Below, one piece after another: positions 1 through 10,620 of a stretch of 64,000 bases of DNA. Every line of letters begins with the position of its first letter. Position 1 is the stretch's first letter. Origin of the DNA: Misgurnus anguillicaudatus (lineage: Eukaryota; Chordata; Actinopteri; Cypriniformes; Cobitidae); assembly GCF_027580225.2 (NCBI RefSeq), contig NC_073337.2:14800001-14864000 (forward strand), read 5' to 3'. The notes under the pieces were generated by a model. That model worked only from the letters and a program-made list of their open reading frames with translations. It was not told the DNA's origin and ran no database searches. A program made the translations under genes and the position numbers.

Positions 1-310
1 TGCTATTTACAGATCTCTCGCTCAGTGAGGATTACTGTGTAAATGTTATGCTATATAAAACCCGAGATCACACTGTGCTGTGGTTCAGTTGAACTTTCTA
101 GTAATAGAACAAAACTTTATTAGTGTTGTAAATGTTACTTTATATGCCTCAAAAATTAGTTGAAATGCATGAAAACTTTCTATAAATCTAAAACATCGAA
201 AATCAAAAGATTCATGACTATCCTGAAAGTAAATAATAGAAACATGGAATATAATTTACAATATAAATGAGGCAAAAGTTGTGACCATGATGTTTTAGGT
301 GGTTAATAAA
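1..310. other. Unassigned AT-rich flank
   Basis: I see no gene, RNA or recognisable repeat here. A TATATAAAA string near position 51 looks like a TATA box, but nothing downstream supports a promoter. Confidence 0.4.
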
Positions 311-455
311 GTGTTGCTATGCGGTTGCTATGGTGTCCTGAGTATTTTAATTGCATTGCTATGCTGTCTTTTATGGTGTCCTGGGTTTGATTAAATGATG
401 CTAGGTAGTTGTTAGAAGTGTGATGTTGCTAGGTAGTTGCTTAGTGGCTTTAAGT
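311..455. repeat. Degenerate GTTGCTA minisatellite
   Basis: The phrase GTTGCTA(T/G)G.GGTTGCTA recurs several times with the linker GGTGTCCTG, in diverged head-to-tail copies. This is a common style of low-copy minisatellite in fish. Unit boundaries are too blurred to count exactly. Confidence 0.55.
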
Positions 456-689
456 TTATATGGTATTCCAGTCTCTAGACGGTTTCAAAATCAACAAGCG
501 GCTTTCTTGGTCAGCATGTAACTTCCGGTAAACTCAGCTAAGAATAAATAACAACCAAGTCCTTTAAAAGTAGTTTATTTATATGACAAGCAAAATAAAC
601 AACACGTTAATTACCTAGGAAAACCAAAACATTTGTTATTTTTGACGAGGTGTTCAGATTTGTTCAAGAGTTCAGTTTAGCAACTAGTC

Positions 690-2206
690 GAGAACGAGTA
701 ACGCGATGCCCCGCGTTTTGTGTGTACGTAGCATAAGACCAGAGTTTTGGTTTGCCTTGCATTTTAGATTTCTTCCAGCGCGTTTGCTGCGAAAACACGG
801 TATTCGCCTCAAATGCAACGAAAATATTCAACTCGAGCGAAAAATTTGCATGACACGAAGTTAAATCCTGCAAGTAATCCAGAGCGAGTAACGCGATGTC
901 CCGCGTTTGGTGTGTACGTAGCATAAGACACGAGCTTTGGTTTGCCTTGCATTTTAGATTTCTTCCAGCGCGTTTGCGGAGAAAATGCGCTATTCGTCTC
1001 AAATGCAACGAAAATATTCAACTCGAGCGATAAATTTGCATGACACGAAGTTAAATCTTGCAAGTAATCCAGAACGAGTAACGCGATGCCCCGCGTTTGG
1101 TGTGTACGTAGCATAAGACCAGAGTTTTGGTTTGCCTTGCATTTTAGATTTCTTCCAGCGCGTTTGCTGCGAAAACACGGTATTCATCTCAAATGCAACG
1201 AAAATATTCAACTCGAGCGAAAAATTTGCATGACACGAAGTTAAATCCTGCAAGTAATCCAGAACGAGTAACGCGATGCCCCGCGTTTGGTGTGTACGTA
1301 GCATAAGACCAGAGTTTTGGTTTGCCTTGCGTTTTAGATTTCTTCCAGCGTGTTTGCGGCGAAAATGTGCTATTCGTCTCAAATGCAACGAAAATATTCA
1401 ACTCGAGCGAAACATTTGCATAACACGAAGTTAAATCTTGCAAGTAATCCAGAGCGAATAACGCGATGCCCCAAATTTGGTGTGTACGTAGCATAAGACT
1501 CAAGCTTTGGTTTGCCTTGCATTTTAGATTTCTTCCAGCGCGTTTGTGGCGAAAACGCGCTATTCGTCTCAAATGCAACGAAAATATTCAACTCGAGCGA
1601 AAAATTTGCATGACACGAAGTTAAATCCTGCAAGTAATCCAGAGCGAGTAACGCGATGCCCCGTGTTTGGTGTGTACGTAGCATATTGCAGAGTTTACAC
1701 CGAACGCGTTTTGGGCGTCAAAATCGCGTCTACCGCGCCTAGTTTGCCGCGTGAACACTTTGAATGCATTCGCGCGTGTAGAGCGGAGTAGACGCGTGGA
1801 AAAATCCGCTTCTTGTGGGAGGGGCAACTGCTGTGCGAGTGTCTGTTTGCAAGATGACTGATTTCTTCCAGCGCGTTTGCTGCGAAAACACGGTATTCGC
1901 CTCAAATGCAACGAAAATATTCAACTCGAGCGAAAAATTTGCATGACACGAAGTTAAATCCTGCAAGTAATCCAGAGCGAGTAACGCGATGTCCCGCGTT
2001 TGGTGTGTACGTAGCATAAGACACGAGCTTTGGTTTGCCTTGCATTTTAGATTTCTTCCAGCGCGTTTGCGGAGAAAATGCGCTATTCGTCTCAAATGCA
2101 ACGAAAATATTCAACTCGAGCGAAAAATTTGCATGACACGAAGTTAAATCCTGCAAGTAATCCAGAGCGAGTAACGCGATGCCCCGTGTTTGGTGTGTAC
2201 GTAGCA
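690..2206 (-). repeat. 190-bp satellite array derived from a MITE
   Basis: The marker CGAGTAACGCGATG recurs at 695, 885, 1075, 1265, 1455, 1645, 1978 and 2168. The step is exactly 190 bp except for one 333-bp gap caused by an inserted fragment at 1687-1861. On the minus strand each unit starts TGCTACGTACACACCAAACG, the same terminus and first ~130 bp as the short element at 16454-16613. The remaining ~60 bp per unit (about TTTGGTTTGCCTTGC onward) is not in that element and survives once more at 2975-3018, so it probably is the original flank. Several 100-130 codon open frames cross the array on the minus strand, but 190 is not a multiple of 3 and the same peptide pieces recur in shifted frames, so I do not call them genes. 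Confidence 0.9.
1687..1861 (-). repeat. Duplicated end of the 2210-2971 element
   Basis: These 175 bases repeat the left end of the element at 2210-2971 almost exactly, including the same altered junction TAT. They then switch abruptly back into the satellite at GATGACTGATTTC. The surrounding block repeats with a 523-bp step, so this is a segmental copy made after the insertion, not a second insertion. Confidence 0.85.
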
Positions 2207-2209
2207 TAT

Positions 2210-2971
2210 TGCAGAGTTTACACCGAACGCGTTTTGGGCGTCAAAATCGCGTCTACCGCGCCTAGTTTGCCGCGTGAACACTTTGAATGCATTCGCGCGT
2301 GTGGAGCGGAGTAGACGCGCGGAAAAATCCGCTTCTTGTGGGAGGGGCAACTGCTGTGCGAGTGTCTGTTTGCAAGATGACTGATGTTGATTGTGCATTT
2401 ATCAAGAGAGTTACCAGTTTGTATTGGGTAACCTTACTATAGGGGAAAATAAACGGCCCGGGTCGATAAACGTCACGTGACTCAAAAGTGAAGTGTGTAT
2501 TACAACTTACCAGGTTGCCCAAAGTCCTTACTGACACTCTTCCAAGCGAGGTCCTTTTTATTCCTGTCTCCTAATAGAAATAACAACTTGTGTCATATAG
2601 CTCCGAGTGACTGCTTGAGTGAGTGACTCCGGGCGGGGCTGCCACCACAGCAGCAGGCAGACTCCTGATTGGTTAACGCGGCGCGAAATTCCGCCAAAGT
2701 TCAAATTTTTCAACTCGGGCGTCAGCCGCAAATTCGCGTGAACCGCAAAATGCACAATAGCACCATTTGCGCGTACCGCGCACAACGCTCAATTCGCGCC
2801 TTTCGCGCGAGGTTCACGCACGAATGAGGTGGAAATGCGTCTTCCGCTCCACGCCGAACGCCTCTTCCGCGCCGCGGGACCTCCTGACGCGCGTCAACGC
2901 GTCTGCACATTGACTTAACATTGAAATCACTCGCGCTTCACGCCTCTACCGCGGTTGGTGTAAACGCACCA
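2210..2971 (-). mobile_element. Harbinger-like non-autonomous element, 762 bp
   Basis: The ends are inverted repeats: TGCAGAGTTTACACC on the left and, on the opposite strand, TGGTGCGTTTACACC on the right. The 3-bp flanks are TAT (left) and TAA (right); the intact satellite reads GCATAAGAC at this point, so the original target was TAA. Both outer thirds match, in opposite orientation, the 769-bp element at 11726-12494, while the middle differs. No transposase frame is visible. A TWA target duplication suggests PIF/Harbinger-type mobilisation; that class assignment is an inference. Confidence 0.8.
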
Positions 2972-2974
2972 TAA

Positions 2975-3018
2975 GACCCGAGCTTTGGTTTGTCTTGCAT
3001 TTTAGATTTCTTTCAGCT
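2975..3018 (+). repeat. Remnant satellite unit at the array edge
   Basis: GACCCGAGCTTTGGTTTG and the following bases match the non-element part of the 190-bp unit, then diverge into single-copy sequence at about 3018. This marks the original flank captured in the satellite unit. Confidence 0.7.
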
Positions 3019-4598
3019 ATTTGGGGTTGAGAAGAACCAATAAATATAATAAACAAATATTTTTCTTTGAACATGAAGCAGTGTAATTGTTCACGTTTGT
3101 GTACAACAGGTTCCAATGACACAGGATGAAGTATTATGGTGCAAACAACAAAAAATGTGATGGCCACGTATGTGAACACACCAGGTCTTAGAAGGTTAAT
3201 GCAAGTTTAGGATGTTTTCAACCATTTCATTAATCAATGAAAAACAAAATTTAAAGGTCTGATTATTTAGCATAATAGCATGGCACTTACCAAGTCACAC
3301 AATTTGAGATATTCATACAATATGTTAATGCTTGGGGAATTTTTAAACGCCCTATGTATGAACAATACAATTACTCATTTCTTTCTTTCTTTCTCTTGTT
3401 TTTCATTGTTTCTCTGATTTCAGATTTGACTTTCCCTTTACATGTGTGTATATGTGAAGGCTGTGCGGGTTCTCCCCTGCCACAGCTTCACAGTGAAACT
3501 GATCTGAGAAGAGCATCTGGGGTATTATTATCAGAGACATGATGTTCTGTATCCTGATCTCAGATCAGTGTTTGGGGTCCTTTCATAGATCTGGAGCGCC
3601 CCTGGAGACTTATCTCATAGAAGCCCCTCTCTGCCTCCATATGCCCACTACAGTCTGTGGCTCTCCAGACAACAGCACAGATCCAACACGCCTGCTAAAG
3701 AGAATATAAAAAAAATGTGGGCGAGAGGGGAAAAAAGTGAAGCGGGAAAATGTTTTAACCGATAAAAGAGAATGTGTGAAATTGGGAAGTTGACACGTTT
3801 GAGGACGCCGGTTAATCTTTTCAAAATCGTCTCCAGGGACGTCGATATTGGATGGCAAAAATTCTTTGTGAAGTCTGTGTTTGTTTTGTGAATTAGGACG
3901 AATGAGTGTAGGAGTTTAATGGTTTTCTCAGTACACAGATGGCATGCGCTCGCAGGATCTTGGCGTATGTGTGTATGAGATGGTGACGATGGTAGATTTG
4001 GCATTATCGGGGTCGGCGGCGTTCCAATCTCCGTGGAGACCCTAGAGCAATGACATCATTAGTGGGGGTGGTTCTAACACATTCTATTTAAATGCAGACG
4101 TGCTAATTGGCTTGGCAGAGGCTTCAGTCATCTCTGTGTTTCATCCCCCTGCGACCGCCAAACTATTCAGACATCAGTGTTAACCACCTACACGTGATGG
4201 CATGTGCCTCGCTCTCTCTCTCCTTCTCTCTACTTTTGATACAGGGGTGGCAGACGTGCCTGCAAAGAGCTGGCAGATGTTTTCACCTATTTTACTGCCT
4301 GTTAAGATATAGGGGGTGTATTACTTTAGATATAGGCTGCGGAAGGAAAAGAACGTACAATTGTTTTACGACGCAGGTCAAAATGGGATGTTGTATAGCT
4401 GGATGGACAGCAGAATCGGGTAGTATGTCTCCCTTCGGGGTCATTGAGCCCTGTCATATGGATCTAAATAATCCACGTTTTCAGGAGGTGGGAGATGCAG
4501 GGCTAAGGGATCACAATCAATCTCTGAGATTTTAGGACAGGGTTATAGATGTGTCCCAATCAATATTACTGAGACCGACAGAGTGGTGAGCACAGCAT
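3019..4598. other. No gene recognised
   Basis: Mostly single-copy looking sequence with a short TTTC run near 3378-3395. Open frames such as 4107-4535 (142 codons) have no protein family features I recognise and no supporting splice or start context. Confidence 0.4.
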
Positions 4599-4602
4599 TT
4601 AA

Positions 4603-5133
4603 AGGGGCCATGGCATGAAAATCTGACTTTTTCCATGTTTAAGTGCTATAATTGGGTGCTTCTATCAACCTAGAAAATGTGAAAAAGATCAACCCAGTAA
4701 CTTAGTTTTGGTAAACCATTCTCTACAAGCACATTTTATTTTATAAATAAAATAAAAAAGAACATGAAAAAATTGGTCGTTGAAATTTGGCTCTCCTTAT
4801 GATGTCATAAGGAGCTCTTATTATAATAATACCACCCCTAAATCTGCACTATCCAACCACAGCACTGCCATTTAGTGCAGTGAAAGCACAATTGAGTTTT
4901 AATTGCAACAAACCACCATCATTGTGATCAGTGTTTGAATTTCATCAGCTCATTTGCATTTTAAAGGACACACCCAAAACGGCACATTTTTGCACACACC
5001 TACAAAGTGGCAATTTTAACATGCCATAATAAATTATTTATATGGTACTTTGAGCTAAAACTTCACATTATGTGCTCTGGGGACACCAAGGATTTATTTG
5101 ACAAACCTAAAAAAGTCTTGTGCCATGGCCCCT
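4603..5133 (-). mobile_element. TTAA-flanked MITE, AGGGGCCATGGCA family, intact copy
   Basis: Flanked by TTAA at 4599-4602 and 5134-5137. The ends AGGGGCCATGGCA and TGCCATGGCCCCT are inverted repeats. Read on the minus strand it aligns over nearly its whole length with 22082-23822 minus the insertion there, sharing for example AAGTTTTAGCTCAAA. It therefore serves as an empty-site reference for that copy. TTAA duplication suggests piggyBac or Kolobok-type mobilisation; I cannot choose between them. Confidence 0.85.
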
Positions 5134-5316
5134 TTAAAATAACACATCTCCAATCAAAGGAAGTCAAGTTTGTTATAACTTCCTGCATTTAATTTAATGC
5201 AAAATAATTATGTGAAACTAATTATGAAAGCTTTTCAAATGCCTTTGTAAATTTTTATATAAGAAGTTTAAAAGTTTCACCAATTAAAAGTGAAACCAAT
5301 TCTGTTCAGACTTTAT

Positions 5317-5555
5317 GGGGTGGTTTCCTGGACAGGGATTAGACTAGTCCTAGACTAAAATAGTTGTAAGAGCGGTCCAAACTGGAAAGAACTTGCACTG
5401 ACATATCTTAAAATACATTAGTGCCCTTTGTTGTGCATCGAAATGCACACAAGTAATGTTTTTAGTAAGGCATGTTTGTTAAAACTAGTTATATTTCATA
5501 ATTAAACTAAGTCATAGTCCTGGTTTAAGATAATCCCTGTCCTGAAAAACCACCC
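5317..5555. mobile_element. Short TIR element, GGGGTGGTTTCCTGGACAGG family
   Basis: Left end GGGGTGGTTTCCTGGACAGG matches the reverse complement of the right end (CCTGTCCTGAAAAACCACCC). The left flank is TAT and the right flank is TTAT. A second copy, interrupted, lies at 33237-34485, sharing the internal ATATTTTAAGATATGTCAGT-type core. It is 239 bp with no coding capacity. Confidence 0.8.
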
Positions 5556-6579
5556 TTATATGTCTAAATTCACTTTGTAAAACTTATGTTACTTTCAAAG
5601 GTTAACCTAATTTCACAATAATGTTATAACACTTAAAAAAGCAGGAAAGCAAACAAAACACTAACAGACCCTCAACTACTTCATTAACATTGATAAAGGT
5701 CAGCAGAAGCATATGGCATCGTATCATAGCCCTGCAACCCACCCTAAAGCACCTCTCAAGTCCACAGTCCTCTTTCAGTACCCTTACTTCACGCTATCCT
5801 GACCGCCCCTGAAGCTTAACCCATCTGTGGATTTCCCTGCCAGGCAGTGGCATAACCCTGAGACCCTCTGGCACTACCAGGTGGCACCCAATATGGCATC
5901 CTCTCTAGCCCAATATAATCTGAGAATATATCAATAATCAAACATCAGAGTTTAGTGAGTAACTGACGGGTTCCAAATTTAGACCATTGTCGTCGTTTGT
6001 GTTTTTAGGTTTTTCATTTATTCTGAGCTGCTTGTTGCCATTTTGTGCTAAAACCATGGGAACAAGAAGCGACCACAATAACAGTATTTTCCAAAACCCA
6101 AAAATATGTACAATGCTTTTCGTCGCCAACCCCCACTCGGTTCCCATGTTAAATCGCAGTTTAATTGCGCCTAAGCATTCTTGCCGTTTCTCTCTCCCTC
6201 GCACATCTATAAAAACATGTCTGTGTGAAGGTGTTGATTAGGAAGGTAAAAATACAACATGTAGGATTTTATGCTAATTAGCCTTTAAACCTTGCTCACG
6301 TCAGCGAGAGTTCATAATTAACACGTTCAGAGGGAAGTGGCGAAAAGCTTGGGCGTCGAGATTGGCTGATCTGAATGAAATTAGCAGTGTGAAAATCAAG
6401 ACGTTTCAATTTTTCCTCCTACCCGCACCTGTTTGCTGTGGACAAGGGACATTTTCAAATGCATTCAATTGAGATTTCGAACAACTCTAGACTCAACATG
6501 GGGCTATTCACTTTCCATACTATTTCAGTATTTTCCCAAATACAGAAAAGACTGATTTAATGTCATTAAATAGCACCTA
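5556..6579. other. No gene; possible conserved block at 6240-6430
   Basis: No repeat is recognised. The part around 6240-6430 has several homeodomain-like motifs (CTAATTAGCC, CATAATTAAC, GAAATTAGC) and no repeat homology in this window. That makes it a weak candidate for a regulatory block. Open frames on both strands at 5938-6241 overlap each other and show no family features. Confidence 0.3.
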
Positions 6580-6839
6580 TTAAAGAGCACCTATTTCATT
6601 GCTAAAAATCAATGTTATTTTGTGTATTTGGTATAATACAATGTCTTCGCATGGTTTATGGTTAAAAAACATGTTATTTTCCACATACCGTACTGAAACA
6701 CACAGATGTTGTACCAAACTGTCCCTGATTGGCCAGCTAATCAGTATGTTGTAATTGGTCTGAATACCTCTGACGGAAAGGTGACGCTCCCTACCACGTT
6801 CGAAAGATTCGCGCACAATGCAATGCTAACAGGATTTAA

Positions 6840-7535
6840 AGGTATAGCGGAAGATTTTCGTTTTCCGGGTGGATCACCTATATTATTGGTCATCCCAGAT
6901 GTCAATCATTCTGATTATATGTTGACGTATAACCGTCGTACGTGCTCGCCTCTAGGTTCGCTTTCTTTACATGCGCACTTTCACTTGTATGTGTGTTGTG
7001 CTACGGTTTCAACCATTCATTGAAGCTCGCGTTCTCACTGTGTTTTTTTTTCCAAAATGTCTGAGGGTTGCAAGAGAAAAAGTGTCTACGAATTGTATGA
7101 CAAGAAGAGAAAGGACTACGAAGAAAGAAACAAGACCAGAGTGTTTATGGGAGACTATTTCACACGTTTGGCCGCTGGCGTGAGCTAATAGAACAGGTTG
7201 GGCTTCCCACGCGAAGTTTCTACTGGAAAGGTACATTTTGTCATGCTATTTGGAGAAATCCATTTAAAATCACTGCTAGTAAAAGTTGATGTAAGCTATG
7301 ATTAGCGATGCTAGCCCTGGCACAAGTCACGAACCGCACAGACACGGTAAACATGCCGACAGCAACTTGTAAACAGAGCGAAGAGAAGAACTGAGCTCCT
7401 GCATGCTCTCTCTCTGTCTCGTGCACGCGTTTAACAGGCGTTCCCTCTCGGGAGAGTGTGGCGCGTGAGCATTTTTTTAAAAAATGTGGAGGGGCGGTTC
7501 TTTTAAATAATTCGGGAAAATCTTCCGCTATACCT
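6840..7535 (+). mobile_element. Nested TTAA MITE carrying a small coding remnant
   Basis: TTAA flanks at 6836-6839 and 7536-7539; ends AGGTATAGCGGAAGATTTTC and GAAAATCTTCCGCTATACCT are near-perfect inverted repeats. It sits inside the older element 6584-8282. It contains a 43-codon frame at 7057-7188 related to a frame in the element at 35762-36898. Confidence 0.88.
7057..7188 (+). pseudogene. Frameshifted TRV/WREL micro-domain remnant
   Basis: Starting at the ATG at 7057 the frame gives a lysine/arginine-rich start, then NKTRVFMGDYFTR, and stops at 7186-7188. One frame over, the DNA immediately downstream encodes FGRWRELIEQVGLPTRSFYW, so a single-base frameshift near 7166 breaks a longer reading frame. 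The combined pattern (basic stretch, N-K/R-TRV, G, F, WREL, G) matches the frame at 36087-36268. I recognise this as a motif seen in fish transposon-derived predictions, but its function is unknown to me. Candidate splice donor AAG|GTACAT follows at about 7227. Broken, presumably non-functional. Confidence 0.55.
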
Positions 7536-7729
7536 TTAACTTGCATGCTGTGAGTCCAAGTAGGAGGAGTTATGATAGTGTGGGTTTTGTCTACATCACC
7601 ATTCCCAGGAAGTAAACTGTTGCCTACAATCTGTGTGTTTGTTGTAGTTGATTTACGTTGGAGACGATAACTCGCGTCATCGTTTACTTTGGTGTTTTTA
7701 CCTTTTGCATATTGTTAACATGTACTAAT

Positions 7730-8219
7730 ATTGGGGAAAGTTACTTTTAAAAGTAATGCATTACAATATTAAGTTACTTCCAAAAATAGTAACTAATTGC
7801 GTTACTTAGTTACTTTTCTTTTTAGTTACTTTTGCGTTACTTTTTCTTGGCTGAGGCTTGATCTCTTTCAGGACTTGCAGATATTTTTTATGAATGAAAA
7901 GTTCTGCATTCAGAAATTGCAGATTTTATCACAAAAATGTCGAGCTCTAGCCTGCCATCTCAGTTTTTGACTCAAACGGTTCCCACACAGGGGTGTATGC
8001 ATAGAGTATAATGTGACTACGTTCAGTTTAATTCAGTACATTATTTCTTTTTATCTAATTAATTAACTTAAAAAAGTAACTTGCATTACTTTAAAAAAGT
8101 AACTAAAATACCAATGTGTACATTTAAAAAGTAATGCGTTACTTTAGAAAAAGTAATATACTTTAGAAAAGTAATATGATTACATAATGCATGTTACTTG
8201 TAATGCGTTACCCCCAACA
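7730..8219. mobile_element. GTAATGCGTTAC-type palindromic element
   Basis: Left end TTGGGGAAAGTTACTTTTAA and right end GTAATGCGTTACCCCCAAC are inverted repeats. The subterminal parts repeat AAAGTAACT / AAAGTAATG many times. It lies inside 6584-8282, between host-element parts that read CATGT and CTAATACAC. A candidate 8-bp flank (TACTAATA / TGCTAATA) has one mismatch. Exact left boundary uncertain by several bases. Confidence 0.7.
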
Positions 8220-8419
8220 CTGCTAATACACACTTAGACACCAAAGGAAATGTAAAATCGTGATTCAGAACATTGGTGCATTTTAAATATTGTACTAAGC
8301 AGCAAACTGTAAGCTATGCAATAATATTTGACCTTTTGGATCCAGCAAAATGTTGTGAACTGTAGGCAACTAATAGCAGCTAATCATTAGCTTTGTGCAA
8401 CATTGACCTGCACTATTAA

Positions 8420-8771
8420 AGGAATAGTTCGCCTAAAATGAAAATTACCCCATTGTTTACTCACCCTCAAGCAAGTTGTTTTCATTTGTAAAGTTTTAAA
8501 TATAGATATTTCTCTTACAAAAAAAAACGTATGGATTACCATCAGAAGGTATGTATTTATCCCCCCTGGAGCCGTGTGGATTACTTTGTAAAGGATGTTT
8601 GCACAATCTTTGGGCTTGAAGGAAGTAGACCCCATATGCAACCATTATAAAGCTTGGAAGAGCTAGGACATTTTGTAAAATAGCTGAAAATTTGTTCATT
8701 TCAAAGTATCTCGGATAGCTTGAGAGTGAGGAAACCATGGGGTAATTTTCATTTTTAGATGAACTATCGCT
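8420..8771. mobile_element. TTAA-flanked MITE, AGGAATAGTTC family
   Basis: TTAA at 8416-8419 and 8772-8775. The ends run AGGAATAGTTCGCC... and ...GAACTATCGCT, with inner arms AAAATGAAAATTACCCCAT and ATGGGGTAATTTTCATTTT complementary. This is a very common teleost MITE style; a related copy is at 55644-55903. The two overlapping minus-strand open frames within it have no family features. Confidence 0.88.
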
Positions 8772-8775
8772 TTAA

Positions 8776-10090
8776 GTATCGCCATACTCAACACTTTTTT
8801 TTCTAACGTATTTTTCATGGAAATGAGAGACTTGTTTTAATGCTGTTTTGTTATCCTGAAGATGGAGAAGATTTTTATGCCATCTTCACACATTTCCATT
8901 TTTCTGTCCTTGGCTTGTGTCTCGCTCTCTTGACGAATGTGAAGTGTCCACTCGGTCTCCGAGCGTACTGTGGTTAGGTGGAGTGTAGTCATCCCCCAAG
9001 AGTGTTACAGTGTGGGGGCGAGCGACGACTGCAGAGAGTGTCTGAGCTCAATTTGAGTGCATTTTCTCTCCTGACATCTCTTCATTTTTTTAAATCGTTC
9101 CTTTTGTCCCCAGAGGAACCTAATGTAGGATATTTTACCGAACAGGATTGTAAGTTCCCGTAGGGCCGGTCCGACAGTACACCCAGACAGGTGCAAATTA
9201 AAGAGGGACGGACAATAGTCGAGGTGAGGGGAAGAAAGGGAAAGAGAGAGACGGTGACAGCCTCAATAAGACATCTGGAAAAAAGGTCTTCCTACTTAGT
9301 CATCGGATATTTCTGGAGACGTTTTGTCTGGTGCTGTAGATTTGTTCAAGTTCAGTTTTACTGCATTTTCTTAAAGCTGTGATTTTTTTTGTTTGTATTC
9401 TGTAGATTGCTTTTGTTGTTCGTCTGAGTATGCGTGTGTGTGCAAGCCTGTAACAGGTGTTTATCTGTTGCTGATGCTGTTGTTTCCAGTCTTTATTTCA
9501 GGGAGAGCTGTTGTCTCGCCTGATCATTTGATTTAATTACTGGAGAGAACAGAGAAGCATGTTGTAATTAGCTGATTTGGGGAAATGCTCTAATCCATGC
9601 AGGTGCGTTCTGCCTATGATAAACACACTCATAAACATGCACTCAAGCATAAAATACACGTATATGTTAGAGAGGCGGTGCAGTGGGTTCACATGGGTGC
9701 AGTGCTTATTACATGTAAAAAACTATTGGCTTATGGGAACCTGTAGTGTCTCTTTCTCCCTCTACTTCTCTCACCTCTTATTTTTGATCTATAAATACAT
9801 GCGTGATAAATATCATTTGCACTTTTGTTTCTTCAAATAATATATTTGTGTGTATAGGATGTGTGTGTGTGTGCAGTCAGGGTTACCGCAGGCCAGCAGG
9901 GAGCTATTTTATAGATTAGCCATCTCTAGAAGCTTATGGTCCAATAACAGTCTATAGTAGCCCTGGGCTCATGTACAATGGAAAGGGGAAATGGTGCCTG
10001 ACGCGAACAGCCTGTTTCACACCAGACGGAGGGGTCAGTTACTCAGCTTGAATAAACCCTGTTTTGCTGTATTGCACGGCTATCCCCAGG
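8776..10090. other. No gene; possible conserved block near 9480-9610
   Basis: No repeat recognised. Around 9520-9610 the sequence has TTTAATTACTGG and TGTAATTAGCTGATTTGG, a motif-dense AT-rich patch typical of vertebrate conserved non-coding blocks. Short open frames here look random. Confidence 0.3.

Positions 10091-10178
<88 letters not shown>
10091..10178 (+). repeat. (GT)n(GA)n microsatellite
   Basis: Seven GT units run directly into about 37 GA units, uninterrupted. Such a long pure tract is expected to be length-polymorphic. Confidence 0.97.
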
Positions 10179-10179
<1 letters not shown>

Positions 10180-10620
10180 TTAACAAATGTGTGTAACTTC
10201 TGCATCTGCAATTCAATGCTTGAAATGATTAATGCTTGCTTCACAGTTGATTTTGTTTGTGTATGTGTTAAATATTTGTATATTTGTAAAATAAATAGTT
10301 TGATATAAATAAATATATAAATACAGTACTGTGCAATAGTCAGGCCACTATCACCAGCATTGTTGTTTTAGCAAAGTTTTAATATCCATCCATATTTATT
10401 TTTCACTCTTTTTTTAAAATACAAACTGAAAATACAGGAAATATGTACACAAAATTAAAAACAGAACAATTTTCAGAACTAAATGTCTTCTTCAGGCATC
10501 AGTCAGTATTTAGTGTGACCTCTCTTGGCACGAAACATCTTGAGCTTTTTTGAGTAGACTGAAGTCCTGAAATCATCCGATTAGAATTAGAAATTAGGAT
10601 TTAATTTCATTTAGGTTTAA

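Larger units (their letters stand above)
6584..8282 (+). mobile_element. TTAA-flanked element with two nested insertions
   Basis: TTAA lies at 6580-6583 and at 8283-8286. The left end AGAGCACCTATTTC pairs loosely with the reversed right end AATGCACCAATG. The element's own sequence runs 6584-6835, 7540-7729 and 8220-8282. Two other elements interrupt it (6840-7535 and about 7730-8219). A partial echo of the left end (ATAGCACCTATTAAA) sits just outside at 6570-6583. Non-autonomous; the divergence of its ends suggests it is older than its passengers. Confidence 0.65.

Noticed and set aside
51..140. LTR-like promoter with TATATAAAA and AATAAA-like words
   Set aside because: No second LTR, primer-binding site or retroelement coding sequence anywhere in the window.
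664..2207. Several 100-130 codon minus-strand open frames sharing peptide blocks
   Set aside because: They are the same stop-poor satellite unit read in shifted frames, since the 190-bp period is not a multiple of three. No start, splice or domain evidence.
4107..4535. 142-codon plus-strand open frame
   Set aside because: Longest non-repeat frame, but no family features, mixed composition and no promoter or splice support.
10108..10180. Arg-Glu repeat peptide
   Set aside because: Translation of the GA microsatellite.
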